NCBI GenBank assembly: GCA_013407085.1
Contig: JACCGJ010002748.1
Coordinates: 1-64,000 of the forward strand
Origin: Atriophallophorus winterbourni
Lineage: Eukaryota; Platyhelminthes; Trematoda; Plagiorchiida; Microphallidae
Reading direction: 5' to 3'
Length of the DNA: 64,000 nt
In this document: in pieces, positions 8,488 to 23,289 of the stretch
Position numbering within the stretch: the first letter of the stretch is position 1
How the letters are laid out: each line of letters begins with the position of its first letter
Translations under genes and position numbers: made by a program
The notes under the pieces: generated by a model
What the model was told of the DNA's origin: nothing
The model's input: only the letters and a program-made list of their open reading frames with translations
Database searches by the model: none

Positions 8488-11400
8488 TAACATTTTCGGA
8501 AGCTACCAAAATCTTATGTGCCGCCTAACATGGCTGTAATTAAACATGTTGACTTGGGGGACATGACAAAATCTGATTCAAATCAAGGGGTGTGCGTGAT
8601 CTGTTCCTCTGTAATTTTCAGAGTATTTGAATTGTAAAGTGGACGATGATTGCATGCAACTCAATCCGACAAACATAGTCGCTAGCTCTTAAATTATTCC
8701 ATCTTAAGATTTCAGTTCGGGTCGCATTTTAATTTGCCATCAAGGCAGTCAGCTTATACAAATTAGCAACTATAACTATTTGATTCGATTTAATTATCTA
8801 TTGAGATATTGAGATATCAATCAAATATTTATAACGTCATCAATTGTGCATTCGCAATAGAAAAGACAAGCAGTATTAAATGTCATGCTTTATTTTTATT
8901 GTTTTTCAAATTTTTTCCGCTTCGTAAACATTGTTTACTTACGCACGGTAGTTTCTTCCTCACTTTATCGAAAATAAATGAAAACATATAAATATAGTTT
9001 CAGAAGAATTGCATTTTAACAATTGTATTTTCGTCTAACTGCAAGCGTAAGAAAATGTTCTCATATGTATTGAAGTCATCAAGTTTAATTAAGCTTAAAC
9101 ATATTTTCAGCGACTTCCCAAAGTACGGTATGTTCAACTAAACTAGTTTGTTTTGAACTATTAGATTTGTGAAATTTCAATGGCATCTTTTCACAAGAAT
9201 GTTTTAGTTGTACTGGAAACTCATAAATGTCAATGTAAGCTTGTTGAACAGCTTTGCGATGGCCAATACACTGTTACTCAAATATTATTCATGGATGAAA
9301 CAGATTACCTCAATATTCAACCGTTATCTCTTTATTAAGAGACAATGAGGCTAATGGTAGTTGACTTAAAATTTCCCTGTTTAGTTGAATATATTTTTCG
9401 TTAATCAAATACATAGACTTGCTGGTTTGAGTTATCGAAATTTCTGAGAACATTGTTCCTATTCTTAAGCTAACGTTATATTCAAATTAGAGAGTCGTAA
9501 AAAATTAACTTTCTTACCTTTGTAAATTTACCGCCCTTTATTAAACGGAAAAATGTTCGAAACATCCGCTTGATAAGGTCACTTTAAAATTTATTTATTT
9601 TGTACACATTGATAACCTGATCATGTTTTGCATGCCTTGGTTTACCAAGAATATAGTATTATTATTATTAATATTATTAAAGTTCACATCTCGGGATCAC
9701 CAGCTAATACTGTCATTTGATTTAGTGTTTGCATGAAATCGATTGTATGTATTTAGCTGGTAAACGGTTGATTCTTGATCACATCAACGTCCTTGCAGTG
9801 GCTATGTACTCATTGAAATTACCGCCTACATATGAAGAAATGAATGATTTAGTGCTAGATCTGTAAGCATTAATCACCCGAACTCTATACATAGTTCGTC
9901 GAAATGCCAGAATTACATAAATCTGCTTCACAATGTATGTTTCATACCTATCTATGTATAAACACGTTTAGATTCCGTCAACATGTTGTAGCAGCTATTA
10001 AATATACTTGAGGATCTCTGTTCTTCCATTACACTCTGTATTTTATTTGTCAAAGTTTAAACCTGATTAGAATAATGCTTCTTGAGATTTTGTTAAGCCC
10101 AACGTAGAACTTCATATCACTGAACGGTATGGCTTTCCTCATTAATATTAGTGATTACAATTTAAAATTATTCAGATTGAAACTTGTTAGGCTTTCCAAA
10201 CTCATTTTGTTGAAAAATTATAATGGGATCATCATGTTCTTTTGATGCTGAATCTAAATCTTAAACGTTTTCGTCGAATGTTTTGTAACGAATTTCTTTT
10301 ATCCCATCCTTTATGTTCACATTATAATTCCGGTTGATCTCTTGCAAATTGTGCTGCATTACTCTCGTTAAGATACGAAAACTATAATCCTCGGAACTTG
10401 CATTTCAAGATTTTATCACTGCTAATATCACCATTGTGAGATTGTTCTTTCTAATAATGCAGATTAAATGATTCGATCATTTGCCATTCGTAGGAAGAAA
10501 ATTGTGCTAACATTCTTTCTAACCGAATTCATCATATGTTTGACTCACGGTTCGATGGGAAATACATCTTTCTGTTAAAGAAACGTTCTGCTTTATACTT
10601 CTGATTTACAAATGCGTACCACATGTCAGCAAATCAAGAATATTGCATCAGTACTAATACTGATTTGAAATTCGCAACGCTTCACCCGCCGCAAGGTAAG
10701 GAATTAATAAAGCGAGCAAATAACCGCACATAAATATAGCTCAGGGCAAAGAAAATTATCGGAATTGTTAACCAGGTACTACACAATGAATAAAGACTTG
10801 TGAAACTTTATTGTAATTAACAGCGGTGTGAAGGTTGTAACTTGCTGTCCGTGGGGTTACATGATAAATTCGTAACACATTTACTAGATTACACCTACGA
10901 GAAAATTAAAAACATAGTATTTTCACTCATTCAAATAAGTCAAATATAGGTATCTATGTATTATGTATAAAGATAAGCGATTGGCTCAAAATATAAATAT
11001 TAGCGCAACGAACTACATTTATAATAAAATTGACAATAATGTGCATAAACATAATTATTATTAAGTAAGTAAGCATTCAACACATAACTCTTCGTGAAAG
11101 TTAGTACTCTCAATGAAAACACGTTCAAATTGGCCTAAATACTCTCCTCGCGTAGATCAAAAGCACATATCAAGGGTGACCAATCCAACTAAATAGTGAT
11201 TGTATATAATCAGTCTGAACGCAATGTTTCCGATTGGTTGCAGGCTTCTATTTGCCTTGTCATAGTTGGCATACTCAATCTAACAGTAAAATTTCATTCC
11301 ATTTACCGTGAACTATATCTGTTTCACGAGTCTTAATTTTTCTCTATACCTCTTAATGCGCTAATGTCGCATCTGTTCCAGCAGAGGAGCATTATGGTTT

Positions 11401-14400
11401 GAATTTGTTGTGATACATTGACCAGTCCAATCATTCTACTTAATCGATAGTTGCAAACAAATTTAAATATATAGAACAGTTAACTACAAAACGAAATTAG
11501 ATCTGTTCATAAAAAAATCACTATTCTATATCAATTAAACTTATCTACGTACCATATCACAGTTAACCACTGTAAAAAAAGACATTTGGAATAATTAATT
11601 GGATTGAAAATATTTCAACGTTTTATGTGGTCAATGAGAAATGTTATCATTCTTCGGCGAACGACAGTGGGTTGGTACATCTAATTCAAACACTTCGGAA
11701 TGGAATGTACGAAAAGCGGAGAGAAAAACGTTTTCTCAAATCATTTTGAAATGTTAGGTCCGAAGTTGTTTTAATATGAGACACATACAAAATGTGTACT
11801 GTAGAAATCACATATAAATGAAATCGAGTCGAAGGAATGTTCTGCGGTTTACGACATCAGATCGCGTAGTGAAGCTTTATATGCCCCTTTGAATTTTATT
11901 TTAAATTTCTTATGTGATCATAAAACGAAATATTTGTAAAGGACTGATGAGCGATAGCTTCAATGCTAGCGACAAGTTTGTCTTCACGGATCACGTGAAC
12001 ATTATTGTGACAAATAAAACAGCTAAATTGTCGGATTCGCAACTCAACGGTTGAGAATAATATGGAACACGTGACCATAAACTAGTGTTTCCAAGATTTT
12101 TAATATTTTTAAAGAGCCTGCTATAGTTTGAAACGTTCCATGCAGTTTTATTGGGGACTGGTGTAATCTTAACGTTTTTCCAACCATTTGCACCAATTCA
12201 GGAATCTAGGTGAGTGATGATAACGGATGGTATTAAATTGTAAAATCTTCTTGCACATTACTAAAGTAGCATTGAAGTTATCTTTTTTAAGACAGGAAAT
12301 GTCTTTATATTGAACCTACAGAGCCTTCTGAAAATATCAATTCTAAACATATTGAAATATGTGTCGTCTACTTGTGAGTTTTCAAATGTTGACTGTTTAA
12401 ATTAATCTAGCAATTTACTTGGAGACATGCGCAAACTATCCTATCCACACAGTTTTAGTAACGCCTCAAATAATTTGGTAATTTTAATTTAACGTAGCAT
12501 TGAATAAACAAGCAGTTTATTGAAACGTTGGCATATATGAATTAGTGTCCACAGTAAATTATTTGCTCAATACCATGCTATCGATGCGATAGGGTAGCAT
12601 TTTTGTCTTGGCCATTTATTTTGGGTTGATGATAGGAAACCCTCAAGTCTTACTCAGATTGTTTCAACTGGGCATAAATTATTATTGCTGAAATTCAGAT
12701 ATGTTGTGTTTACCTCACAGTGGCGTGATGCATCATTGTCAGACAAGACAGAGATTTTGGTTGAATAAACCATCACATTTAAAGCCACATCGTAGACTGT
12801 AAATTGTGTTTACTCTATTAAGACTATGTGTCTTGCGAATAACATTCACATACATGTACGAAATCTGTTTGTTTACACATATAACAGTGTCAGCTTTTGG
12901 TGCTCGTGCAATCGCAGAAACAATCCGTTAAAAATGCCACAAAGAATTGGTCGAGTTTTGCTCGAGAAAAGAAAATAATTGTGGTGTACACTCAACTGTT
13001 AATCCGGAATTAGTAATGCATTTGCGAGTAATAAGATTTTTCCGACCACGATGCTACATTTTCAAATATCGATAATCAAGCTACCACCCGAAATCTTTAA
13101 AATGTACACTCTATCGAGGATAAATTAAATAAACAATACAATAGAATTCAGACTTTAATCGATTTCAGTTTGTTCCGTGGTTGTTTAAAAATGATCACAT
13201 AATAAAGAGGAATAGCCTATGATATAAAATCTCGAAACGACCTCCGGGAAATTTTTCCAAAGTGAACGAATATTGATTGAATATTGATTCGAAAGGACAT
13301 CATGATATTTTTTGTTTTGGAATCAGCATACTTCCAACTAGTGCATTGTTTCCTCAGTCTAGCAATTTGTCCAGATATATCGCCAATTTGTTTGTTTAAC
13401 TCTTCCAGTGAATGCAATACATGATGCATATAAATTTTAGCGCAACTCGGTTATAGCAGTCTCTGGATAATGTTTTTTCTTCGAACTCAGATGTTTCGTC
13501 ATACCAAGTGTGATAGTTAGGACACTCAAATCTGTATGCATTATGAATAAAAGATCGGTCCCAAACCTATTCCAATCAAATGCTATAAATGATAGTTTAT
13601 ATTATTTAAGGTTATTATAAACCTCGCGTGAAACGTTTTTTGAATTGTCCATCACTGGAATTTTATTGAAACAATTTTCAGATATATAGATGTTATTTAT
13701 GAAAATCTTAAGAATTGTCCAAAAAATCAATTACAATAAAAAGCCCAACCGTTCTAATGTTTTGTCTATTACTAAGATAAGTAATGAACAATATAAAATA
13801 CAATTCTAAATGAATTATGACGAAACCACTCGTTCCACCATTTTCAATAAACACTTCAATTAGATTACAATGTTCCCTAACCGCTTAATCGAAATTCACT
13901 CACTTTCACCCTCATCCTCTCTGAGTTCAACTGTTTATTTTAAAATAAGATAAATAATTCAGGATTGCCAAAATGTAATATTTACAGAACATATATATTA
14001 TATATACTGCAATAGAGTTAATTTGAAATAAATAGCTAGCGAAAATCGGTGTAACAATCGTTTTTATGGTTTTATAACCATGTACAACGGTTATATGAAA
14101 AAAAATCGGTATTTCAAGGAGATTGAAGAAAAATCAATGTTTCAAGCGTCTAGTAAGCAATACTCTCAACAAAAGCCATAAAATAGTAAGCATTGTATAC
14201 TGTACGTGGATAAAAATGCGCTAAGCAATAAGATTAAACGGTATAATTACAATTAAAAAGGTGAAATTCTCCAACTATAGCATAAAGGAATTGCATAAGA
14301 TTTACGTTTTACAGGCTTGGTGGATATGAGCCACTACCAGCGTTTAGTATCGGGTCTCATAATTATCGGAATTCCTGTGCATGAATGTGTACTGCATGGA

Positions 14401-16334
14401 ATGTTATGAGGTATGTAATATTTTGGTAATAAGAGTAAATGTCCTATCTGATTCTCCTTAAGGTGTAGTCGAAGAGATTCAGTCGAGCCATGTATTTTGT
14501 ATAACGTTCGTTTAGGATGCACATAACTAGTTTTGCTAAGCGGTGTTATATTCGTTGCTTATGTTTCTAAATCTCTGTTGAGCCACGGACATCGTGACTT
14601 GGAAGTCTATATCATGAATTCCCTAGGGTATGTATTGGGATCCTTGAGAATAACTAGAACAAAGATGCTACAAACACCACCTTGAGTAGAATAAGTGCAG
14701 GTGGTGTTCTTCTACAGGAAGCAAGAGTTGCAATTCATATTAATGATACAGACAACGGAAACGTTATAATCCTTGTACTTCTTAAGGACATGTGATCATT
14801 TATGTATGTATGTATTTTGGATATTATAGGTAGCAGTGTAATGGTTCAGTGAATTAACACATCGAAGTGATCGCCTCATCCATAAATGGCTGTAAATTTG
14901 CACCGTTTCAAATCGGTATGGATCACACCATTTGTATTGCATTCATTAAAAATAATATGATCGGTTTCTGCTACAAATGCGCACATCGACTCAGCATGAG
15001 CAGAGTTATTCCGTTGAACGCAGAAGCGTTTTCTCGATTTGAATATAAATACGATTTCTGCATTGAAAATTTTAATAAATTGAGGTGATCAAATCAACAC
15101 AAATGAATGAATTTCTATCGAAGTTCGCTTGGTATAATCTAAATGTCGCAATATCGAAAACTTTCGATAACATCTAAATGCATCATACCAAGCCGGTAAA
15201 TATAGATCCGTTATTTAATGCAGACAGATACAATATTGTCGGGATGGCAATACTTGTCAGAAATCGGTACACAGGGTTCCATAATGTCTGCAATTACGAG
15301 CTCGTAAGCTACTTTCTTAAAAGAACCATAATTTTACGTGAGTGGTTAATATTTTTGAACGCAATTAGTAAATATATAGTAACCGCATCTCAATTGTTTT
15401 TTGACATTTGTACACCAAATAACTAAAAGGAATTTCTTAAAATACGACATTATCGTTAGTAATGATTCCGACATACACTTGGCATCTTCTATTTTGTAAA
15501 TCGCTGGAATGAAATTTACATAAATTTGAAAAAATATACAGATTCAAATCAAAGGTGTATGATGCATAGATAAATCAATGCAAGCTGATTTTATTTATTT
15601 TATATAAGGGTATTTTCGAATCATGATACATAAAACCCCTGAAGCTAAATCAGACGCGGTGTATCATACTATATGTTAGACATATTACAAAAGGAACATC
15701 ATATGGTTCTTAAATAACATTCAACAAACTAATTGCTTGCTGTTCTACACTTTCGCTTGATGTCAATGATGGATGTACTCTAAGGTGGCATGATTTTGTC
15801 ATACTACAAAGATTTACGAATAATTATACAGTCTGATTTGAGAGAAAAATGTTTATTCGCACACCTAGCTGCGATAATCCTTATTCGGTCGTTCGGCGCA
15901 ATCAGCGTTCAGCATCATAAAATTGTTTCTTCTTCACCCATACATAGAAGTTACGCTTTGCATTAAACCTCCATATTTACAGTCTTGATCAGGTTGTTTG
16001 TTCAGCTCGAATGTTCGCTCCACGGCTCTTATATACCTTCATTGCAAACGTCTGCCAACTTAAATTTCAGTGATTTCAATTTTCTAATTTGTGATTTCAA
16101 CTCAACATTGAAAACATGTGGTGACTGTTCAAATAACAATCAATAATATTCAATCAATAATAACCAGTAATACGTTTATTCAAACTTCTCGTTGTTAAAT
16201 TAACTTTAACTAAACATACTGTGTAATTCGAATACTTAGTGTTATTTCTTCTCGCTTCTATTCAATCGATCAATTTAATTACAATACAATTCATTACAAA
16301 ATAGTACACCAGACTAAATTCATGTGACATATCG
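8488..16334. other. AT-rich non-coding stretch
   Basis: Nearly 8 kb with no recognised gene, RNA or mobile element. A short ATT microsatellite lies at about 9657-9680. One minus-strand frame at 13,217-13,429 has a coiled-coil-like start (LEELNKQIGDISGQIARLRKQ) but no matching splice signals that I can defend. The rest looks like intergenic or intronic DNA. Confidence 0.5.
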
Positions 16335-17033
16335 ATGCGCCTGGCAGATGAACGTTTAACACATCGCATGTTATATGATTCACTCAAATTATATTCCAGA
16401 TGTCATTATAAAACTCAATCATACGCTAAAATATTTCGAACTAAATCATGCAGCGTGATTGCAGGGAAATATGAAATTTCGAAGGAACAATTTATTAAAA
16501 TACAACACGACGCTTACAAGCTTAGAGATGTTTTCAATTCTACAAGTCGTATCCTTCCGGATCTTCCATGGTGGGAGCGAAGGACGACAAAGAAATATCG
16601 ACAGGAAAATAATCCAAGAAGTATTGTACTTCTGGGTGTTTCAGATTATGCAGCAGACGATCCTCTTCAATAGTTTGAGCACGATCACAAACAGTGGAAA
16701 TACTTAGCTGAAAAGATCGGCGTTAAAACATCCATACTTGTAAGAACTTTCAGGATGCCAATGTCTACAAACTATAAAGGGCAAGGTCCTAGCCATCTGA
16801 AGCTAACCTTTTTGACAACCGAAATGACCCATAATGTCAAACGCGAATGGGAGTCACACAGAAGATATCTACCCGAAAACGTAAAGTTAAGCTTGCCCAG
16901 GATCAAAAACGAAATTCACCAAACAGATAGTACTGATCAACCTACTTCAAGTGTCACAGTTCAATTGGAACCTCATGCGCTACTTCAAAAGAACGTGAGC
17001 ATTCCGGCTCTGACAGAGTCGGACCCCCGATAA
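16335..17033 (+). pseudogene. CR1-like ORF1, RRM-like RNA-binding protein
   Basis: One frame (frame 3) from 16,335 to the TAA at 17,031-17,033, broken only by a TAG at 16,671-16,673. The block RSIVLLGVSDY (about residues 95-105) and the later VRTFRM and HLKLTFLT fit the RNP2, loop and RNP1 strands of the RRM seen in CR1 and L1 ORF1 proteins. The N-terminal hundred residues are basic and match nothing I recognise. ORF1 proteins bind element RNA to form the retrotransposition particle. ORF2 starts 11 bp further on. Assignment rests on position plus the RRM-like strands, so it is moderate. Confidence 0.6.
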
Positions 17034-17044
17034 CCTCTCTTGAT

Positions 17045-19833
17045 ATGAACACTACAAAATTTATTGATTGGTTATATACAAACACACAAAGATACTCTTG
17101 CAAATTGCTGAACAAAATAGCTCACACCCCGTCATTATTCATGAAAAATACAATTAAGTGCATCTATGCGAACGCAAACAGCCTGATCAATAAGCTGCAC
17201 GAACTCTCCGAGATTTGTGATGAAACGAACCCATACATATTTGCCATAACAGAAACGTGGTTCACTACCTCGTTTTCTGATCTAAAACTCTCTTTACCAA
17301 GCATGTCATTATTTCGACGTGTCCGTTTGAATGATGGCGGAGTAGCAGCACTCTACTGCAAACAATCATTAATTTGCAGAGTTATGATTGACCAAAATCT
17401 GGATATACCTGACACGCATTGATGTTCTACAAATCTTACTTCTGGTGACCAGAGCGTTATTGGAATTATTTACCGTTCTCCAACCGCGAACCTCGACTTG
17501 AACAATAAACTGATTACTGCTTTGCAATATGTAACAACGCGATTTGACACTCAAATATTGATAATGGGAGACTTCAACCTTCCTCAGCTATATAACCGTG
17601 ATGATCATCCACCAGAGACATTTGAACACGAACTTCGAGCAGTCTTGGATTACACACCCCTCTATAACCACGTTAAAGGATTTTCTAATATGAAGGGAGC
17701 TGACAGGCACTCTACCTTGGAATTGATACTTACATCTGATACTACCGCTGTATAAACTATCATCTATAAACCGCCGATCGGACGGAGCGACCACGTTGTC
17801 CTAGAATTCCACTACGTTTGTAGTGCTAGGCGCATATTTGACGGAACATAATGCTTCAGAAAGGTAAACTAACTTAGCCTTTGTGCAGAGCTTCAAAGCA
17901 TTAGTCTCATAGAGTTGGATTACTCCGATCAAGACAGTTATTGGCGCTCTTTCCTACAACTTCTGAAATTTATATCAGAGAAACATTGAAACCTCGTCCC
18001 GGAGATAAACGCTCGACGTAACAAATTTAAGCTACGTAGCAGGACCAAAAAGTGGATGAAACAAAGGGCAGTAGTGTGGGAGTTTCACAAGGCTACCAAC
18101 ACAGCTGATACTTAGGCACAATTTACATGACTGAGTAACAAAGTTATCAGCTTGATTCGAGATGATAAACAAGCGTTCCAATCGCAATTGATTACCGGGA
18201 TGCACCAGAATGCGAAGCTCTTGTATAGACTTGTAAACGATAGAACAAATATTAAACCAGGAGTCTTCGGACTAAAAACGTCGTCCGGCTTCACAGAATC
18301 CGTTAAACAAACCGCTGATTTGTTAGCAGACTTTCATGCTGGAGTATTTGCACCGAAATCCACAGAGCACTAACAGGAACCAAGCATTCGTTATGATCGT
18401 CCCACTCTGAGTGAAATATTTATTACTCCGATGGTGGTTGCGCAGCACTCCAGAATGTTAAACGCAAAGAAATCTCCGGGACCAGACGAAATTTCACCGA
18501 AGCTCCTCAAAAGCTGTCATGCGCAGCTCTCGGGACCTTTATCTCGTCTGTTTAGCGAATTGCTCCAAGTCGGAATGGTACCAATTGATTGGAAGCTGGG
18601 AATAATTACACCAATTTACAAAAGTGGATGCCGTTCTGAAGTAAAAAATTACAGGCCTGTGACATTGCTGTCTTCGGTTTCGAAGGTTTTTGAGCGCATA
18701 ATCACTGCAGAAGTAGTGCGCCACCTGGAATCGAACGGACTCTTGACAATTGCCCAGCACAGATTTCGCAGAAACCGCTCTTGTCTAACTAATTTGCTGA
18801 CATGTTTGGACGACTGGACTAGTGTAGTGGACGCGTGAGGCAGTATTCATGCATGCTACTTAGACATTTCCAAAGCTTTTGACAGAGTTGATCACAACTT
18901 ACTGCTGAACAAGCTAAAGAAACACGGTATTGCTGGAGGACTGTATGACTCGTTGCGAGTTGATGGTATACTATCGAAGGAAATCGACGTCACTAGCTGT
19001 GTTCCACAGGGATCCGTGCTTGGACCGATACTGTTTCTGATCTATATGAAAAATCTGCCAACAACACGCGGCAGTAAGATGGTTCTGTTCGCAGATGACA
19101 TAAAAATATGGGAAACAATCAGCACTGCCGAGGATTGCAGCGTGCTTCAAAATGACTTAGATGCTGTGCAAATGTGGTTATCTGAACATAACCTACCGCT
19201 GAACATGCAGAAGTCTCAAATCATGCACATTTGTCGTGTGCTAAGCTTTTCTCATTCATACAAGCTTGGCAACAATATCCTGGAGTACGCCAAAGAAGGA
19301 AAAGACATGGGTGTCTGGATTCGCGGTAGCCTGAAAATGGTCTACAATGCGAAGCCGTTTACAAACGCGTAACTCGGATGCTCGGTGTGTTAATGCGGAT
19401 ATTCGGACGTTTTTTCCATAGCTGTTTTTCTCTGATGATGCACACGTACATACACCCGCTTACAGATTACGCTTCACAGGCCTGGACTCCAAGGCTCCAA
19501 AAAGACATTTTACTATTGGATCGCATATATCACAGAGCCTCAAAGTTGGTCATTGGGCTGGAAAACCTACAATTCGCTGACCGACTAAGTAAGCTGTAGC
19601 TGACGACGCTTGCACAAAGGAGACTGCGAGCCAACCTCCTCCTCATATTCAAAATCCTTAACAGTGTTTTCCACCCTTTGTATATACTATTTCACAGACG
19701 AACATCCAGTAACAACCGCGGTCACAACTGCAAATTGGAAATACCTCACTCTAATCAGAACTGTCGCTGGCATTTTTATTCTGTGCGTATTTGTTTCGCT
19801 TGGAATTCCCTGTCAGCCAATTTGGTAAGCTGA
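17045..19833 (+). pseudogene. CR1-like ORF2: endonuclease and reverse transcriptase
   Basis: Endonuclease: CIYANANSL (residues 39-47) and ITETWF (68-73), then GDFN (about 17,567-17,578) and GRSDHVV (about 17,780-17,800), the DNA-nicking active site. Reverse transcriptase: KSPGPDEISPKLLK, NYRPVTLLSSVSKVFERII, YLDISKAFDRVDHN (from about 18,859), VPQGSVLGPILF and the catalytic FADD at 19,088-19,099. The C-terminal block with RRLRANLLLIFKIL and WNSLSANLV ends at the TGA at 19,831. Frame 2 holds from the start to about 19,340, then one lost base moves it to frame 1. In-frame stops at 17,420, 17,753, 18,371, 18,836, 19,597 and several between 17,845 and 18,130 make it a pseudogene, though the catalytic residues remain. 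Confidence 0.9.
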
Positions 19834-20046
19834 AACACTTTTTCTATATTCAAATTAAAACTAGTCGATGTCCTGAGAGCCAATCCAAATTATGCCCCGA
19901 ACTAATTATATTCTGTCGTCACCAGAATTATTTTGATTTTGAAATTGTTCTACACACATATACACATATACACTTGTACCTATAGTTCAACTGCATGGTT
20001 ATTGTCAAGTAATTGCTTTTTCAACTATAAAATCTTGAATCTTAAA

Positions 20047-23000
20047 TTAGTAATACCATGAATCCGATAATTACTGTACACAGCAAATCAGCCATTCATT
20101 TATGTTAGCGTTTGTTTAATTATTTCCACCCATTGACAAAAATGTTTGTTAAGAGACGTTTGCAAAATTCTATCAGAAAACAATGTCGGCAACTCAGATC
20201 TGTTACATTTTACGAGTTGTGAATAAATTTTGTGTTGTGCATGATTTATATTCCATGTCGATATACAATTGTTGGCTCAAAGGTTGTGGCACTCAAGTCA
20301 TCTAATTACGATTATTCATGTCTTAGTTAGCTTTGTACATTAAAATAATAAGTATGACGGTCGAGAAAACGAAAATTCCTTATGTCAAATATTAATTGAA
20401 ACATTTTTAACATACCAGTAAACTTGTGTTCCCCCAATGTCACTAAATCTAAAAAATGTTTATTAGCTACGATTATCTTTCAAACTGGTATAAAACATTA
20501 TCATGTTATTTGTACATAAGCATGCTTTATAACATACGTGCAAAACAATTTTATTAATCTAATAAATACTGCACAAAATGACATACGAAATGCGTCTTAA
20601 CTATTCGAAAGAACAAGACTGTGTACTTAATGTTCTTAAACCAATAACCATGAAAAAATATTCATTTGCATGTGTTTCCATCACACCACATGGACCGGTT
20701 TCGTGCTGTTTAAAAGGTTTATCTAGGGACTATAAACATGTGCTTGGATACATGTGATTGAACAGGTTGGTCCTGCCAGCCTTTTCCAACAGTGGCATGC
20801 AAGCGCTACTAGTGTACCCTTCCTTCACTGTTTCAAGCGCATTTTGATCCTGATCTAACTGTACCTACATTATGAGTCCAAAAAGAACGAAACCATAAGT
20901 GATAAAATATGATATTATAAGATATGTTACACGTTTTTGCATTTCCCCAGTTCTGCTTGTCAAATTATTCTGAAATCGGTTTTCTCTGAGTTTGCTGTAA
21001 ATTAGTAATCAATTAATCGCATAAAATGAAATTAGAGTACACCAATTTTAGTAGGCGTAAGACGTCCTATCCCTTTTTAGCCGAATGAATAAAAAGAGTA
21101 GTTAAATGCAAAATGGTCTAACGAAAATGCAGAATCTGAAAACAAGACTTGTGGGGAACACTCTAGTTTGCGCTCATTTTTCCATGCCGAAAATGACTTC
21201 ATTCCTGTATATATGGTAATTTTGCGAACTAAATTAGATTTTTGAACTCAAAGAATGTGCGTTGCTGAACGAGAATACTTAACTGAGTGGACGCTATCTA
21301 TAGTAGGCAGAAAATGCTTGCAAAAGTTGCTCAATGGTAAATACTAAGGAAACTCACAAATCCTGTCTTTAACTATATGTAGCAAAGGTTTGAGGAATTA
21401 ACAACAAGAATAATGCAAATTAGTACTAATCAACGGAAAAGCCGCAGAAACGTAAATCCCAATCACGTGAGTGCAGCCTATGTGTTTTCAACAATATCGG
21501 GGCTAGCAATTTCTTACCCTATTTTTGCAATTCAAAGGTTTACTTTGAGCATATTGAGGTATTTATTATTGATATGATCGAATTTATTGAAAATAGTTAG
21601 ACATGTATTGATTTATTATTTTATTTATTATTTATTATTTATTATTTATTATTTTATTTATTTATTGATTTATTACATGTTTAGGATTTTTAATCCGACA
21701 TAATGCGACTGTGATGTATATCCCTGTTTCATGTAAACCGGAAAGGTTATTGAGAATTGCAATTTCTAATAAAAATCGCATGGAAAGTTATTCGCAAGCA
21801 CTCCGAAAGATTACTTTGGGTAACGTGTTGCTACTGATATATAAGCATCATCTGACCAAAAGTGAGAGTAAGGACACCCCTTCCTATTGTCTTCATGTTT
21901 CTTGAAAGTGTTTTCATATATTATGAGTGTCAATGTACGTAAAATACATTAGAACGATTTGCTGACGGGCCAAACAACAATAGTCCTGACAAAGACTGTT
22001 GATCGAGGGTTTGTGTATGCTATAAATAAGACATTGTTTAACATCGGCAAACTGATACCTTGCTTAAAAGCATCCATGAGCGCGATTTCTAGTGAAAGAG
22101 CTCATCAATCATGAAACTGCAAAGTTGGTGTTATAACAAATCAGGAATGAGTGAAGGACAATCTTGACATGCAAGATCGAACAGCACTTTGTAGGCTGCA
22201 AAACAAGCGGCATATAGTGATGACTTATGGTGACAAAGATACAGCAATGGTAAGCCCGATAAGAATTTGTTTAAAAATAGCACCAATTAACGTGGCATTA
22301 ATCATGTCGACGGAATAAAAATCATAAAGTCTGGGTGACAACCAATTAAAACGGATGTCGTGCTTTGAGTTCTGCAGTTGTACAACCAAATATAAAGTTA
22401 AAACTGCTTCTACGTCAATTATTATTAATAACACTAGTAAACATTATTCGCGTTTTTTCACGAGCGTTTAACCGTGCACAAGTGGGCACATTTCAATTTG
22501 ATTCTATCGTTGCCGAATTTTCTTTCTTGTCAAATGGGTCTTAGCCTCAAGACGCACCAGTGCCCAACAGATGAAATGAAACGCAGGTGTGGAATACAGG
22601 TTAATGATTATACGCCCTTCTTCTGATATGTCTCTAACTCAGGGGAAAAACAACGCATCACTTTTCAATCTTCTATGATTTCGCGGATACGTATTTCACA
22701 CTGATCACTTAGAATTCCGGAAACATTTTATTAACTGTTGCATAAGAAGCATCAAGTTGATTCATAACGGGATTATGTTTGTTCATTTTCATCGCTGGAT
22801 AGAAACGTTTCACCTCATGGAAACTGGACGAAGCTACCAAACTGATTCGGATTTGCCATGAGATTTAGTAAGACGGTATCTATATAGAAGAATTTTGGAC
22901 ATACTTATGTTCTTATCTATCTCTCTACATACAGCGCCAAACATTTGAGATACGAAAGGGTGTCTCTGAAAGATTTAAATTCCTTGGTGACCGTTATACC

Positions 23001-23289
23001 GTTGTTTGTATCTTGAAAATATTCATAGATGTCTTGTAAAATCTGCTGATTCATGATCACAATTGTGCCAATGACGTAGCATCGACGTATCTCTTGATGC
23101 ATTCATTCATTTACGTATAACCAAATATGGAAGTTATCAGTGAACCAAATGCCAACCATTTATTTTGTTTGCGCAATTGACCAGTACACAATGTGGTTTA
23201 TGCTTAACTAAGTTGACATATCAGTAAACGCTCAAAATCGTACGATCCGAGAAAACTGGCATCGAATTCCAGGGCTAATTTAATGCACA
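20047..23289. other. AT-rich non-coding stretch
   Basis: Past the CR1 tail I see no gene, RNA or mobile element except the microsatellite at 21,602-21,669. The frames at 21,711-21,905 and 22,225-22,434 show no family motif. Confidence 0.5.
21602..21669. repeat. ATTT/ATT microsatellite
   Basis: A run of TTTATTATTTATT-type units over about 68 bp. Confidence 0.85.

Larger units (their letters stand above)
16335..20046 (+). mobile_element. CR1-like non-LTR retrotransposon (family A), two ORFs, inactive
   Basis: Order on the plus strand: ORF1 with an RRM-like block, then ORF2 with an apurinic-type endonuclease and reverse transcriptase, then about 210 bp of 3' UTR ending in the tail ATCTTGAATCTTA at about 20,032-20,044. 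This is the layout of CR1/jockey-group elements such as schistosome SR1. Stops and a frameshift break ORF2 and one stop breaks ORF1. The 5' limit is uncertain; 16,335 is the first ATG of the ORF1 frame. Confidence 0.85.

Noticed and set aside
11944..11985. Another CTGATGAG with a downstream stem (CGATAGC / GCTAGCG)
   Set aside because: The second half of the core reads ACAA, not GAAA, with no helix I partner. Probably chance.
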